Positions 1 through 8,326 of a stretch of 64,000 nt of DNA are shown here, one piece after another. Origin of the DNA: Brevifilum sp029548365 (lineage in GTDB: Bacteria > Chloroflexota > Anaerolineae > Anaerolineales > Anaerolineaceae). The DNA is taken from NCBI GenBank assembly GCA_035376985.1, contig DAOSSA010000008.1:1-64000 (forward strand), in the 5' to 3' direction. Position numbers and translations under genes: made by a program. The notes under the pieces are model-generated. The model saw nothing but the letters and a program-made list of their open reading frames with translations. It ran no database searches and was not told where the DNA came from. The stretch's first letter is position 1; every line of letters begins with the position of its first letter.

Positions 1-54
<54 letters not shown>

Positions 55-259
55 TTTATTATTTAAATTAGCGAGCAGTCCGTAGTAGGTGGGAGAATGG
101 AAATCGGGGTTCGGGTGCCGCGGTCGTTTTTCCGGACGTTCTTATAGTTGTATGGATCAGGGTTGTGCAGTTTTGATGGATGCATGCGCAATCTCTAATT
201 TCTGGGGGGCCCATTTATTGAGCCGCAGGACAACCCGGCTAAATCAACACACCAATCCT

Positions 260-802
260 CTACTCCCGGATCAGCCCCGCATCCTGGAGGGCTTGCTGTA
301 AGCGGGGGTTATCGCGCGGGTCTACTCCCGTGAAAGCGCCCTCATCAGGAAAGCCCAGTTGGATATACAGGGTCTGCCCGGCCGGGTCAAAGGGCTGCAA
401 AATCACGACCCCATCAAAACTCAGGGTCGACAAGGGCGTCCAAAACCCACCGGCATAGATCGGCTCCTGATAGGCGACCATCACAAAAGGCACACCAGCG
501 GAGGGCAGGCCGCTATAAAAAAGGGCGATCAGCCTCGCATAAGCTTGCTCTGTAAGGTTGATCCCGTGGTGCTCCCAGTCATAACTGACCAGGTCATCCG
601 TTTTGAGGATGGGCAGCGCATTCAAAGGAATCTTGTCAAGCGCATAATTTTTCAGGTCGGGGCTTGTAATCTGTGAATCTGCCAGCAGGTAAATCGCAAA
701 GGGTTCTCCTTCGAGTGCGGCGGGTTCGGCTTCTTCTTGGCTTTGACAGCCGCATAGAAGGATCAGGATCACTATCAGTGCAAGGACGCTTTTCTTCATC
801 AT
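260..802 (-). CDS. Lipoprotein of unknown function
   Basis: About 180 residues. It starts with a short Lys-rich head, a hydrophobic stretch and a lipobox ending LLCGC near residue 19, so it should be an exported, lipid-anchored protein. The mature part is soluble and mixed alpha/beta, with a Tyr/Phe/Pro-rich middle. I do not recognise a family. The start is chosen at ATG 802 because TGGAG lies 5 nt upstream; a GTG at 808 and an ATG at 799 are also possible. It lies 135 nt downstream of the GNAT gene on the same strand. No terminator or promoter is clear. Confidence 0.7.
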   Translation of the reverse strand: MMKKSVLALIVILILLCGCQSQEEAEPAALEGEPFAIYLLADSQITSPDLKNYALDKIPLNALPILKTDDLVSYDWEHHGINLTEQAYARLIALFYSGLPSAGVPFVMVAYQEPIYAGGFWTPLSTLSFDGVVILQPFDPAGQTLYIQLGFPDEGAFTGVDPRDNPRLQQALQDAGLIRE

Positions 803-937
803 CTTCACTCCATGATTAAAAGATGCTGACCCGTATCATCTGATGCCTGTTTTGTGAGCATCAATTTTTGGACAGCGCTGTAAACTATACCACATTAAAG
901 CCCCTACCTGCGACCAATGGTGTTCGGAATTTTGTTC

Positions 938-1486
938 TCATGATTCTTTCCCAGAGAGGCTTTTCAGCATCCGCCAGGAGGGCTCAGTTACATGATGGAT
1001 GATGCCATCCGGATCTCGATACGACCAGAGACCCGGGCATGAATCGATGATTTCGTAGCCCATGCTCCTGTATAAACGTAATGCGCCCGGGTTGTCTTTG
1101 GCAACGTTGAGGGTGACGTAACGGAATCCGCGCTGCCGGAGGTCGCATTCGATGAATTTCATCAGTTTGCTGCCTACACCTCGATTGCGCCATTTCTCCT
1201 TGACCCGAAAGGAAAAGACATAAGCGCGGTTTTTCCCGTCCGCCGCATCTCGATCTCTGCTTCTCAAGGTGACAAAGGCCTGGCCAATCACATCTCCACC
1301 GGGGCTCACGACAATCCACAGCAAAACATTCCTGCCCAGGCTGCGGATAAATAAATCTGCGAACACTTCTCTGAACTTCCAATATTCCCCATCCCATTCA
1401 AGGGCGGGCAGATCCGCGCGGGTCACCTGGCGGATGAACAGGTCTGTTAACGGGAATACGGTTTCTGTACCAGCGTTGGAGGTCAT
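938..1486 (-). CDS. GNAT family N-acetyltransferase
   Basis: 182 residues. The acetyl-CoA-binding motif A is visible as RVKEKWRNRGVGSKLMKFIE (Arg-x-x-Gly-x-Gly pattern), followed by the motif B segment NPGALRLYRSMGYEI typical of the fold. It therefore probably transfers an acetyl group from acetyl-CoA to an amine; the substrate cannot be read from sequence. The frame stays open upstream to 1657, but that would overlap the preceding gene by more than 160 nt. ATG 1486 lies 7 nt after that gene's stop and gives a normal GNAT length. It is probably co-transcribed with the DHH/CBS/nucleotidyltransferase gene. Confidence 0.85.
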   Translation of the reverse strand: MTSNAGTETVFPLTDLFIRQVTRADLPALEWDGEYWKFREVFADLFIRSLGRNVLLWIVVSPGGDVIGQAFVTLRSRDRDAADGKNRAYVFSFRVKEKWRNRGVGSKLMKFIECDLRQRGFRYVTLNVAKDNPGALRLYRSMGYEIIDSCPGLWSYRDPDGIIHHVTEPSWRMLKSLSGKES

Positions 1487-1493
1487 GATCGTG

Positions 1494-4169
1494 TTACGAA
1501 TGGCGTTCGTCAGAGGCAGCGTCAGCCAGTAATTTTTGAAGCAAAGCCCGCTCTTCTTCGGTGTTCCGGACTGAACCATCCAGCCAGGCGGCGCGTAAAG
1601 ATGACAGAATATGTCCAAAGACCGGGGAGGGGCGCAAACCCATCCCACGCAGATCATCCCCGGATATGGTCGGGGTGACCAGATCCCATTGGGTCACAAA
1701 TTGCTGCACCACGCTACGGGCGTCCTCGTCGGGGGTGATCAACTGGGCAGCGAAAAGCGCTGTTCGGGGGTAATTCTCCAGTTCAAGCACAACCTGGCTG
1801 GGCGTGGCACCCACCAAACCGGGCAAGCTATGAACGATCTTGCTGGTTGCCACCATCAATTTTACGAAATCGCTTCTCCAGCGCAATCTTGAAGCAATTG
1901 AGCGTAAACCTGACTCAGGCAGCCGGCCCAACCATACCAGGACGCCAAGCATCTGCCTGAGGGTCAGACCGTCAAATTCATCCGGCAGTTCCCAAAACGG
2001 TTCAATTTCAAGGTGGTCGAGCTGGTGTAATTGGGTTTGAATGTCATCATCCCAGGGAAAGGCAGGGTGGATGGCGAACAAAACTCCCAGTTCATCAAGG
2101 CGGGAAAGCATTTCGGGGGCTTTAGGCTCTGCCAGGATAAGGGCAATCTCATGGCGGATACGCGCACCAGAGAGCCGTTTGAGCAAGGGCAGGCTTTCTT
2201 CCATCAGGGCCAGGGTGCGCGGCTCGATTTGAAAGCCAAAACGCTGCTCAAAACGCACTGCTCGCAGTAAGCGGGTGGCATCATCAACAAAGGACAGTGC
2301 ATGCAACACGCGGATGCGCCCTTTACGCAAATCGGTCAGCCCGCCCCAATAATCGTGAATTTTGCCAAAATGCTCCCCATCCAGGCGCAGGGCGAGGGTG
2401 TTGATGGTGAAATCACGCCGGTGCAGGTCCATTTTTATGCTGCTGCTTTCAACAGTGGGCAGGGCTGCAGGCTGTTCATAAAACTCAGTACGCGCGGTAA
2501 TCAGGTCAAGGCTTTCAGGCAGGTTTGAAAGTTCAGCCTGGTCACTAATGCCGAGAGCTGTGCTCAGTTCTCCGGCAACCTCCTCGATGATCCATTTTGC
2601 GGTGCCAAAACGATGATGGGTGAGTACCCGGCCGCCAAACCGGTGTGCCAGGCGGTTGGCAAAGAAGATTGCATCTCCTTCCACAACAATGTCAAAATCA
2701 AGGCTGGGATGGTCAAGCAGCAGGTCGCGCACAAAGCCGCCAACGACAAATATCGGCAGGTTGACCTTATCTGCTTCAACCGCCAGGGTGCGTAACAACG
2801 CCAGGCGCGCGGGAGGGACAACCCGAACCAGCTGTTGGGCCACCTCTTCCTGGGTGGGCACATCCAGCACGGGGCTGAGCGTCTTTAATAGGTCTGTGCG
2901 GGTTACAATCCCGATAATTTCGCCGCTATCCGGCGCGACCACAGGTATCTGCCCCCAGTCTGTTTTAGCCATCAGGGTTTGCAGGGTTTCCAACGAGGCA
3001 TCCGGGGTAATTTTCACATCACCTGCCGCCATCAAGCTTTTTACGCGTAGATCCAACCCGTGACTGATAGCCCGGTCCACCTCGCGCCGATTAAGTAAAC
3101 CGACCACCTGCCCCTCTTCGACTACCGGGTAACCCTCGTAGCCATAACGCTGCATCAAACGATGGGCTTCCTGCACCGGGGTATCCGGAGAGAGGATCAG
3201 CGGGTCTTTCGACATGATCGATTCCACGCTCACCACCGGTTTAACGTGTTGATCCAGTCCAGAGATCATGCTGGAATACTGTTCGTCAAGAAACCGGAGG
3301 AGCTGGATTTTATCAGCAGAGCCTTCGGGCCTGACCAGCGCTGAGGCGGCACGCGTGTGTCCGCCGCCCCCCATGGCTTCTGCAATGGCGGCAACATTGA
3401 CCCGGTCGCTGGTTGAGCGTGCCACCAGGCGGATGCCCTGCTGGGTGGCAACCAGCAGCAAGAGCGCGTCGGGGTTGAATACATCGCGCATTTTATGCGC
3501 CACGCTGGATATTTCATCCTTAACATCCAGGGCGTCGGCTTTTGCCACCATGATGGTTTGATCTTCGACGAGAAAAGTATGAAGGTCTCTTAGCAGTCGT
3601 TCATAAAGATTACGCTGCCCTGATGTTAGCGGCGGATAGAGAAAACGGTTGACAATGTCCATATCTGCGCCCTGGGACAAACAGTACCCGGCAGCCAGCA
3701 GGTCTTCAGCGGTCGTAGAGCCATAGGTGAAGGAGCCCGTATCCTCATATATGCCCAGGGCTAATGTTGTTGCCTGGATGTGGGTCAGGGTGATGCCCCG
3801 CTCACGGATGCGTGCCACCATCTGGCTGGTGTTGGCTCCGTAAGATACCAGGTGACACTCCCATTCCGGGTTGAGGTCTTCCCGTTGGGGGTGATGATCA
3901 TAAACCACAATGCGGGTATCTTTGCTCATCCCCTTGATGGTGACCAAAGATTGGGTATCCACCAGGAAGAGCGTTTCTACCGGCTCGCGTGGCAGGTCTT
4001 TGTAGACAACATAGGGTAGATCGGCACCGTACTGCTCCAGGAAGCGCCGACCGTTGCGGTTGATGCTGCGGGGTAATAAGGGGATTGCATCCGGGAACAA
4101 CAGCCAGGCGCCCAACTGCGAGGCAAGGGCATCCATATCAGCTTGTTCGTGAGTCAGAATCACGTTCAT
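1494..4169 (-). CDS. DHH phosphoesterase-CBS-CCA-adding-type nucleotidyltransferase fusion
   Basis: 891 residues in four parts. Residues about 1-310 are a DHH/DHHA1 phosphoesterase (ADMDALAS, YDHHP, and GGGGHTRAAS as the DHHA1 glycine motif). Two CBS domains follow at about 315-440. From about 455 comes a class II poly(A) polymerase/CCA transferase head (VVGGFVRDLLLD, then a DFDIVVEG metal-binding pair), and then the RNA-binding region with RLLRAVRFEQRFGF. This architecture is known in tRNA nucleotidyltransferases of several deep-branching bacteria, where it acts in tRNA 3'-end (A or CCA) addition. The DHH part may act on oligonucleotides or nucleotide signals. None of the three tRNAs' needs can decide A- versus CCA-adding: Gln encodes CCA, Arg and Lys do not. 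The start lies 3 nt after the upstream stop. Confidence 0.9.
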   Translation of the reverse strand: MNVILTHEQADMDALASQLGAWLLFPDAIPLLPRSINRNGRRFLEQYGADLPYVVYKDLPREPVETLFLVDTQSLVTIKGMSKDTRIVVYDHHPQREDLNPEWECHLVSYGANTSQMVARIRERGITLTHIQATTLALGIYEDTGSFTYGSTTAEDLLAAGYCLSQGADMDIVNRFLYPPLTSGQRNLYERLLRDLHTFLVEDQTIMVAKADALDVKDEISSVAHKMRDVFNPDALLLLVATQQGIRLVARSTSDRVNVAAIAEAMGGGGHTRAASALVRPEGSADKIQLLRFLDEQYSSMISGLDQHVKPVVSVESIMSKDPLILSPDTPVQEAHRLMQRYGYEGYPVVEEGQVVGLLNRREVDRAISHGLDLRVKSLMAAGDVKITPDASLETLQTLMAKTDWGQIPVVAPDSGEIIGIVTRTDLLKTLSPVLDVPTQEEVAQQLVRVVPPARLALLRTLAVEADKVNLPIFVVGGFVRDLLLDHPSLDFDIVVEGDAIFFANRLAHRFGGRVLTHHRFGTAKWIIEEVAGELSTALGISDQAELSNLPESLDLITARTEFYEQPAALPTVESSSIKMDLHRRDFTINTLALRLDGEHFGKIHDYWGGLTDLRKGRIRVLHALSFVDDATRLLRAVRFEQRFGFQIEPRTLALMEESLPLLKRLSGARIRHEIALILAEPKAPEMLSRLDELGVLFAIHPAFPWDDDIQTQLHQLDHLEIEPFWELPDEFDGLTLRQMLGVLVWLGRLPESGLRSIASRLRWRSDFVKLMVATSKIVHSLPGLVGATPSQVVLELENYPRTALFAAQLITPDEDARSVVQQFVTQWDLVTPTISGDDLRGMGLRPSPVFGHILSSLRAAWLDGSVRNTEEERALLQKLLADAASDERHS

Positions 4170-4172
4170 GAT

Positions 4173-5675
4173 CTAATCAAACCACCAGTACACTTGATCG
4201 TCGAGGTTAAAGAAATTATAAACCGTCTGCGAGAGTCTGGCGAATAATCGATTGCCATGGTCAAAATCCATTCGTTCAGCATCATAAAGGAAAATGTTCA
4301 CAACGTAATCACCGCCCGGTGAGAAGACAATCGCCACATCGCTGATAAAACGCAACTGACCATCCAGGTCCTGCACCCAGCCGTGTTTGTGGGCGACTTT
4401 CGCTTCATTTCCCAGGCCGGCTTCGATCAACAACCCGATGCGGTTACCAGCCAGGATGTCAACCATCAACTGGCATTCCGACTGGGTGATCTCTCCCGGA
4501 AAGGTCTCAGTGAGCAGACTGCTTCCATCCTGCGCACAGGTGTAGATCGCTCCCAAAAGCAGGCCGACTTCTGAGGGAACGGTCTGGTTATAGATATCCG
4601 GATTGAGGAAAATATCAGTGCGGGTGTTGGCAGGCGTTTCAAAACGTTGTAAGAGCGGCGCGCCCAGGTAGAAATACCCGGCCAGGAAGGTGTTCTCCAT
4701 GCCCAGCTCGACCAGGTCCTCACTGACGATCAACGGGCCGCGCACCTCGTCCAGGTATGCAGACATGAGCGTATCTGCAGGCGGATTTTCGGAGAAGGCA
4801 ATCATTCGCTCAAGCAAGTTCACCACCGCCTGCGGGGTGGGTTCGTCGGTCTGCCGCAGGACTGAGACCATAATCGGAATCTTGATGGTGCTGGCGGCGG
4901 TGTAGGCAATATCCGGGACAACGAACTCGCCGCGACGTTGGGCAAAATGGATGCTCTGCCCAGAGCTCATCGAGAGCAAATAAACCTCCGCCAGGTCATT
5001 AAACCCGATCCAGTCGATATTGTGCCTCAAGAAGGTTTTCAGCGCTTCAATATCTGCCGGCTCAGGGGCGCTTTCTGTCAGCAGCAGTTCAACCGCGTTT
5101 TGGGCAGGGTTGAGCAAAGCTGCATGAATATCGGTGACCGCCCGGTCAACCCGCAGGCTTGTACCGGGTTCGCCAACAGAGAAGTTCGTTGTGTTGAGGA
5201 TGGGACTAGCCTGAGTAGCAGGACGGGAATAACGCGGCACAATTTCGTTCTGCAGAAAAGCATGGATCTGTTCTGTAGCTACACTGGCGGCAAGAGAGAC
5301 CTCAATGGGCGTTGAAGGCTTGTTCCGGCCCTGTAAATAATCCCAAAACCGGCCCCGGTCAACCTGGGTGGCGGCTTCAGCAACCAGAGCCTGCGCGTCG
5401 AAGGTGAAGCCCAGGGTCTGCCGGTCGGCGTGGATGGTGCTGCCATCGATGGTTAACACCAGGGGGAGGGCGTAGAACTCAGCCAGCCTGGCCTGGGCGG
5501 ATGGAGCGTCCAGGCCGCCAACGGGAACGCCCGCGACGCGGCTGCCCGCCGGAAACAGGAGCGGCTGGCTTTCGAACCGGTTGTGCTCAACCAGGGTGAT
5601 GACCAGGCTGCACAGGATAAAGAAGGCCCCCAAACCGCCCAGGACCCAGCGAAATGCTTTAGATTTTATGTGCAT
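4173..5675 (-). CDS. Class A beta-lactamase-like serine hydrolase with PG-binding-type N domain
   Basis: About 500 residues. An N-terminal membrane anchor (WVLGGLGAFFILCSLVITLV) is followed by a region with GVPVGGLD and LGFTFDAQALV, like the putative peptidoglycan-binding domain of VanW/YoaR proteins. The C-terminal half is a class A beta-lactamase fold: STIK (Ser near 262, Lys near 265), SEN in place of SDN, and KHG near residue 428 in place of KTG. The motif changes suggest a cell-wall hydrolase or penicillin-binding relative rather than a proven beta-lactamase. ATG 5675 is preferred; an in-frame GTG at 5708 is possible. The gene ends 3 nt before the DHH/CBS gene, so the two form an operon. 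Confidence 0.8.
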   Translation of the reverse strand: MHIKSKAFRWVLGGLGAFFILCSLVITLVEHNRFESQPLLFPAGSRVAGVPVGGLDAPSAQARLAEFYALPLVLTIDGSTIHADRQTLGFTFDAQALVAEAATQVDRGRFWDYLQGRNKPSTPIEVSLAASVATEQIHAFLQNEIVPRYSRPATQASPILNTTNFSVGEPGTSLRVDRAVTDIHAALLNPAQNAVELLLTESAPEPADIEALKTFLRHNIDWIGFNDLAEVYLLSMSSGQSIHFAQRRGEFVVPDIAYTAASTIKIPIMVSVLRQTDEPTPQAVVNLLERMIAFSENPPADTLMSAYLDEVRGPLIVSEDLVELGMENTFLAGYFYLGAPLLQRFETPANTRTDIFLNPDIYNQTVPSEVGLLLGAIYTCAQDGSSLLTETFPGEITQSECQLMVDILAGNRIGLLIEAGLGNEAKVAHKHGWVQDLDGQLRFISDVAIVFSPGGDYVVNIFLYDAERMDFDHGNRLFARLSQTVYNFFNLDDQVYWWFD

Positions 5676-5811
5676 AACAACTTTCTGATCATGGACTGAT
5701 TTTACCACCTTGCCAGGCTCACGCCGATGGCAAGCCCTTATGCCCCTGGTGTTATTGAGGGATGATTTATAATTTGGGTGCTGATTTGTGTCCTATTGAC
5801 CGGTCACAATT

Positions 5812-7077
5812 TCAGATAGCCCGCTTTTTCCCGCGCAGGAAGAACGCATAATACATCCAAATAGCGATGATATAGGTGAAAATTGTGCCTAAAAAAGGCG
5901 GGCCAAAACCATAGTTCACCTGTGCCCACCCGCTGAGCACCGGGCTGAACGCTCGGCCAAAGCTGTTGACCATGCTGTTGAGGCTGGCTACCATGGCGCG
6001 GGAATCGGCGTCAACTTGCTCCATCACAAAAGTTTGGTAGACGGGGGTGCTCATATTCATCAGGGTCAGGCGGACGAAATACGCGACTGCGCTCATCCAA
6101 AACATGGGTGAGAAGCCCAGCATGATCAAAAAAGGAATTGAGATTGCCTGGCTGAAGACCACCACACGAATCTTGCCATAGCGATCCGCAAAAACCGGGG
6201 CGAGGATCAGGCCCACTCCCATGGCTAAAGACCCCCAGGCCATCAGCGCGCCAATCACCCGGTCAGGCTGCTGGTGTACGTTGCTGAAGAAAATATTCAT
6301 GAAGGGCATAATTAACCCGGCGCCAATCGAGGTGACAAACATGGGTAATAACAACTTGGCCAGCAACCCCGGGTGTTTCCGGCCAAAGGCAATCGGTGCG
6401 AAGGCGGCGCGGTTTTCATGTGTTTCTTTGTCCCCTTTCAGCATCAGGCGGGGAATGACCGTGCTGATCACCAACACGCCCGCCATGCCAATTGCCCAGG
6501 CGTACGCTGAAGAGCTGACAGCAGACACATTGAAAATTTTGCCAAACCAGGAGGGTAAATAGCCGCCCAACCAATCGCCAGCAGAATTGGCGGCCATCTG
6601 CAGGCCTGATTGCATGCTGAACAGGTAGGTGCGCTCCTCTTCACCGCTGTTTTCCATCATAAACGGGCCGCTGACCACGGCGCCCAAGCTGGAACCGATG
6701 CCCATCAGGATGTTTGTGACAATCAGGATGCCCGTAGAGGGGAAGGCCACCATGAATATGATGGATGCGCCGGTCAACAGGACGGCAAGGACGAGGGAAG
6801 ACTTTCGCCCCAATCGGTCGGCTAAATAGCCAATGGGCAGGGCGGAAATCAGCACGGTCATGCTGTTGACCGTCGAGAGCAGCCCCATAAAGGTTTCATC
6901 ATAACCCAGGCTGCGTAGGAAAAAATTGAACAGGATGCGATGAACACCGAATCCTGCCCCATAGATGATGATGCTGATTAAATAAATCCGCGCATTGGGG
7001 CTAAACGCGCGGACGCGTTTGATGTAGGTTCTGACCACTCCCTCAGGATTGTGGGGCGGTCTTTGCTGAGACTTCAA
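5812..7077 (-). CDS. MFS transporter
   Basis: 421 residues with about 12 hydrophobic segments. The MFS loop 2-3 signature is present as GYLADRLGRKSSL, with a related GPFMMEN/ADRYGKIRVV pattern in the second half, so it is a secondary membrane transporter, possibly an exporter. The substrate is unknown. The start appears to be TTG at 7077, with GGAGAG upstream; no better ATG lies near the first membrane span. It sits 6 nt downstream of the ArsR-type regulator gene, and the pair is most simply a regulator-transporter operon under one self-regulated promoter. Confidence 0.85.
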   Translation of the reverse strand: MKSQQRPPHNPEGVVRTYIKRVRAFSPNARIYLISIIIYGAGFGVHRILFNFFLRSLGYDETFMGLLSTVNSMTVLISALPIGYLADRLGRKSSLVLAVLLTGASIIFMVAFPSTGILIVTNILMGIGSSLGAVVSGPFMMENSGEEERTYLFSMQSGLQMAANSAGDWLGGYLPSWFGKIFNVSAVSSSAYAWAIGMAGVLVISTVIPRLMLKGDKETHENRAAFAPIAFGRKHPGLLAKLLLPMFVTSIGAGLIMPFMNIFFSNVHQQPDRVIGALMAWGSLAMGVGLILAPVFADRYGKIRVVVFSQAISIPFLIMLGFSPMFWMSAVAYFVRLTLMNMSTPVYQTFVMEQVDADSRAMVASLNSMVNSFGRAFSPVLSGWAQVNYGFGPPFLGTIFTYIIAIWMYYAFFLRGKKRAI

Positions 7078-7083
7078 ATGTAG

Positions 7084-8145
7084 TTACTCTCCGGAGAGGA
7101 AAGTCCGCAGTCGATAAATGGTTGTGTCCAGACCGCTCATGCGCAGGGCGTAGCGACGTTCTGCCTTGGGTGAAACCGTCACGTTGATCATCCCAGCCAG
7201 GCGCAGATTTTGCAGGTGGTGAATCACCGTGGGTGGGCGTAGTCGCAGGATGGTTGCCAGTTCACTGAGACTGGAGGGACCGTTTTCACGCAAATAATGC
7301 AGAATTCGCAGGCGGGTGGGTTCGGCAATCGCTTTTAAGGCATTCAGCAATTCATCTGGAACCAGTTGACCTGGAACCAGGGCTGTTCCTTCCGGGCGAG
7401 CGCCGAACAGGATGATGCCTGTTTGATCGTCTAACTTATCAGAAAACACAAAGGGCGCACCCCAAAAAGATGGCGCCATAACCAGGGTTGAAAGCTCACT
7501 GACGGATTCCATACGCACCCCGGTTGAAAGGTTCTCCAGCACGGTTAATAGATCATGCTCACGGAACAGGTTTTGCGCGTTTTTCAAGGCTTGCTCCTGG
7601 GCAGGTTTGATCCGAACTTCTTCCTCTCCGAAAAAATTGTTGATATAAGCTTCGAGGGCAAGGACCAGGTCATTCCCGAACTGCTCACGATCAGCCCAGG
7701 CTTCAAAGACGGTGCGCGAGTATTCCTTGGTTACGCGGAAATGATCGGGGAGATAAGATGTGATTTGTCTTTCGATTCGAGCCGTCATGCGTTGTTTGCC
7801 GTTTATCGATAAGAGGTAGTTCTTGTGTTCCAACTCGCGTTGATCGGTTTTGTCTGCAAATACAAGTGCAGGTAAACGCTCCCCCGGTGAAAGAGCTTTG
7901 AGTGCTTCCAGGGCGGTGGCTGCATCCTTTGGCTCAGGGAGCGAATGCAGCCACGGCAATGGGACGAAGACCACCACCTGGGTTCGCTCTAAGGCATCGC
8001 GCAAGTGGATCGGCAAGCGCGAGCGCACGCCCGCTGCCCAAGAAGGGCGCAAGCCATACTCGTCAGGCCGATGCAGAATATACAGGCTGGTAAATAGATC
8101 ATAGGCACTGCCTTTGTCCCACAAAATCTCAGGTTGTTGTTTCAT
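7084..8145 (-). CDS. ArsR-type HTH transcriptional regulator with large N-terminal domain
   Basis: 353 residues. A winged helix-turn-helix occupies about 270-345 (LKAIAEPTRLRILHYL, then LSELATILRLRPPTVIHHLQ). It matches the ArsR/HTH_20 group but has no obvious metal-binding Cys in the recognition helix. The N-terminal 260 residues are not a recognised sensor and probably bind a ligand or mediate oligomerisation. ATG 8145 is preceded by GAGGAG at a normal distance. It leads the operon with the MFS gene. A palindrome on its own -10 box suggests autorepression (see 8192-8226). Confidence 0.85.
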   Translation of the reverse strand: MKQQPEILWDKGSAYDLFTSLYILHRPDEYGLRPSWAAGVRSRLPIHLRDALERTQVVVFVPLPWLHSLPEPKDAATALEALKALSPGERLPALVFADKTDQRELEHKNYLLSINGKQRMTARIERQITSYLPDHFRVTKEYSRTVFEAWADREQFGNDLVLALEAYINNFFGEEEVRIKPAQEQALKNAQNLFREHDLLTVLENLSTGVRMESVSELSTLVMAPSFWGAPFVFSDKLDDQTGIILFGARPEGTALVPGQLVPDELLNALKAIAEPTRLRILHYLRENGPSSLSELATILRLRPPTVIHHLQNLRLAGMINVTVSPKAERRYALRMSGLDTTIYRLRTFLSGE

Positions 8146-8191
8146 GAGTTCTCCTCACAGATTAAATTTGCTTATCAATACATTATTTACA

Positions 8192-8226
8192 AATTAGATA
8201 TTAGTCTAATTCAGTAAGTTTGTCAA
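8192..8226 (-). promoter_or_regulatory. Promoter and overlapping operator of the regulator-MFS operon
   Basis: On the minus strand, -35 TTGACA (8221-8226) and -10 TAATAT (8198-8203) are separated by exactly 17 bp. The inverted repeat AATTAGA-N6-TCTAATT (8192-8211) covers the -10 box. A dimeric winged-helix repressor bound there would block transcription. Binding by the ArsR-type product is inferred from position only. Confidence 0.75.
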
Positions 8227-8292
8227 GGTTAAATATAATTAATAATCTCTCGTTCAGAAACCAGGTGTGTTGTTACCGGCTGGGTCGTTTGT

Positions 8293-8320
8293 TTGCTTAA
8301 AGACCGCAAGTAGCTATAAT
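8293..8320 (+). promoter_or_regulatory. Promoter of the first C39/TPR gene, leaderless layout
   Basis: -35 TTGCTT (8293-8298), 16-bp spacer, -10 TATAAT (8315-8320). The ATG at 8327 begins 6 nt after the -10 box, so transcription should start at or next to the initiation codon. There is no Shine-Dalgarno sequence. Confidence 0.7.
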
Positions 8321-8326
8321 CCCACC

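Noticed and set aside
89..301. 70-codon ORF after the partial tRNA-Lys
   Set aside because: No ribosome-binding site, no family resemblance, and it runs into the end of the convergent lipoprotein gene.
938..1657. Longer reading of the GNAT gene to 1657
   Set aside because: It would overlap the DHH/CBS gene by over 160 nt, and the extra N terminus is unlike the family; ATG 1486 fits spacing and length.
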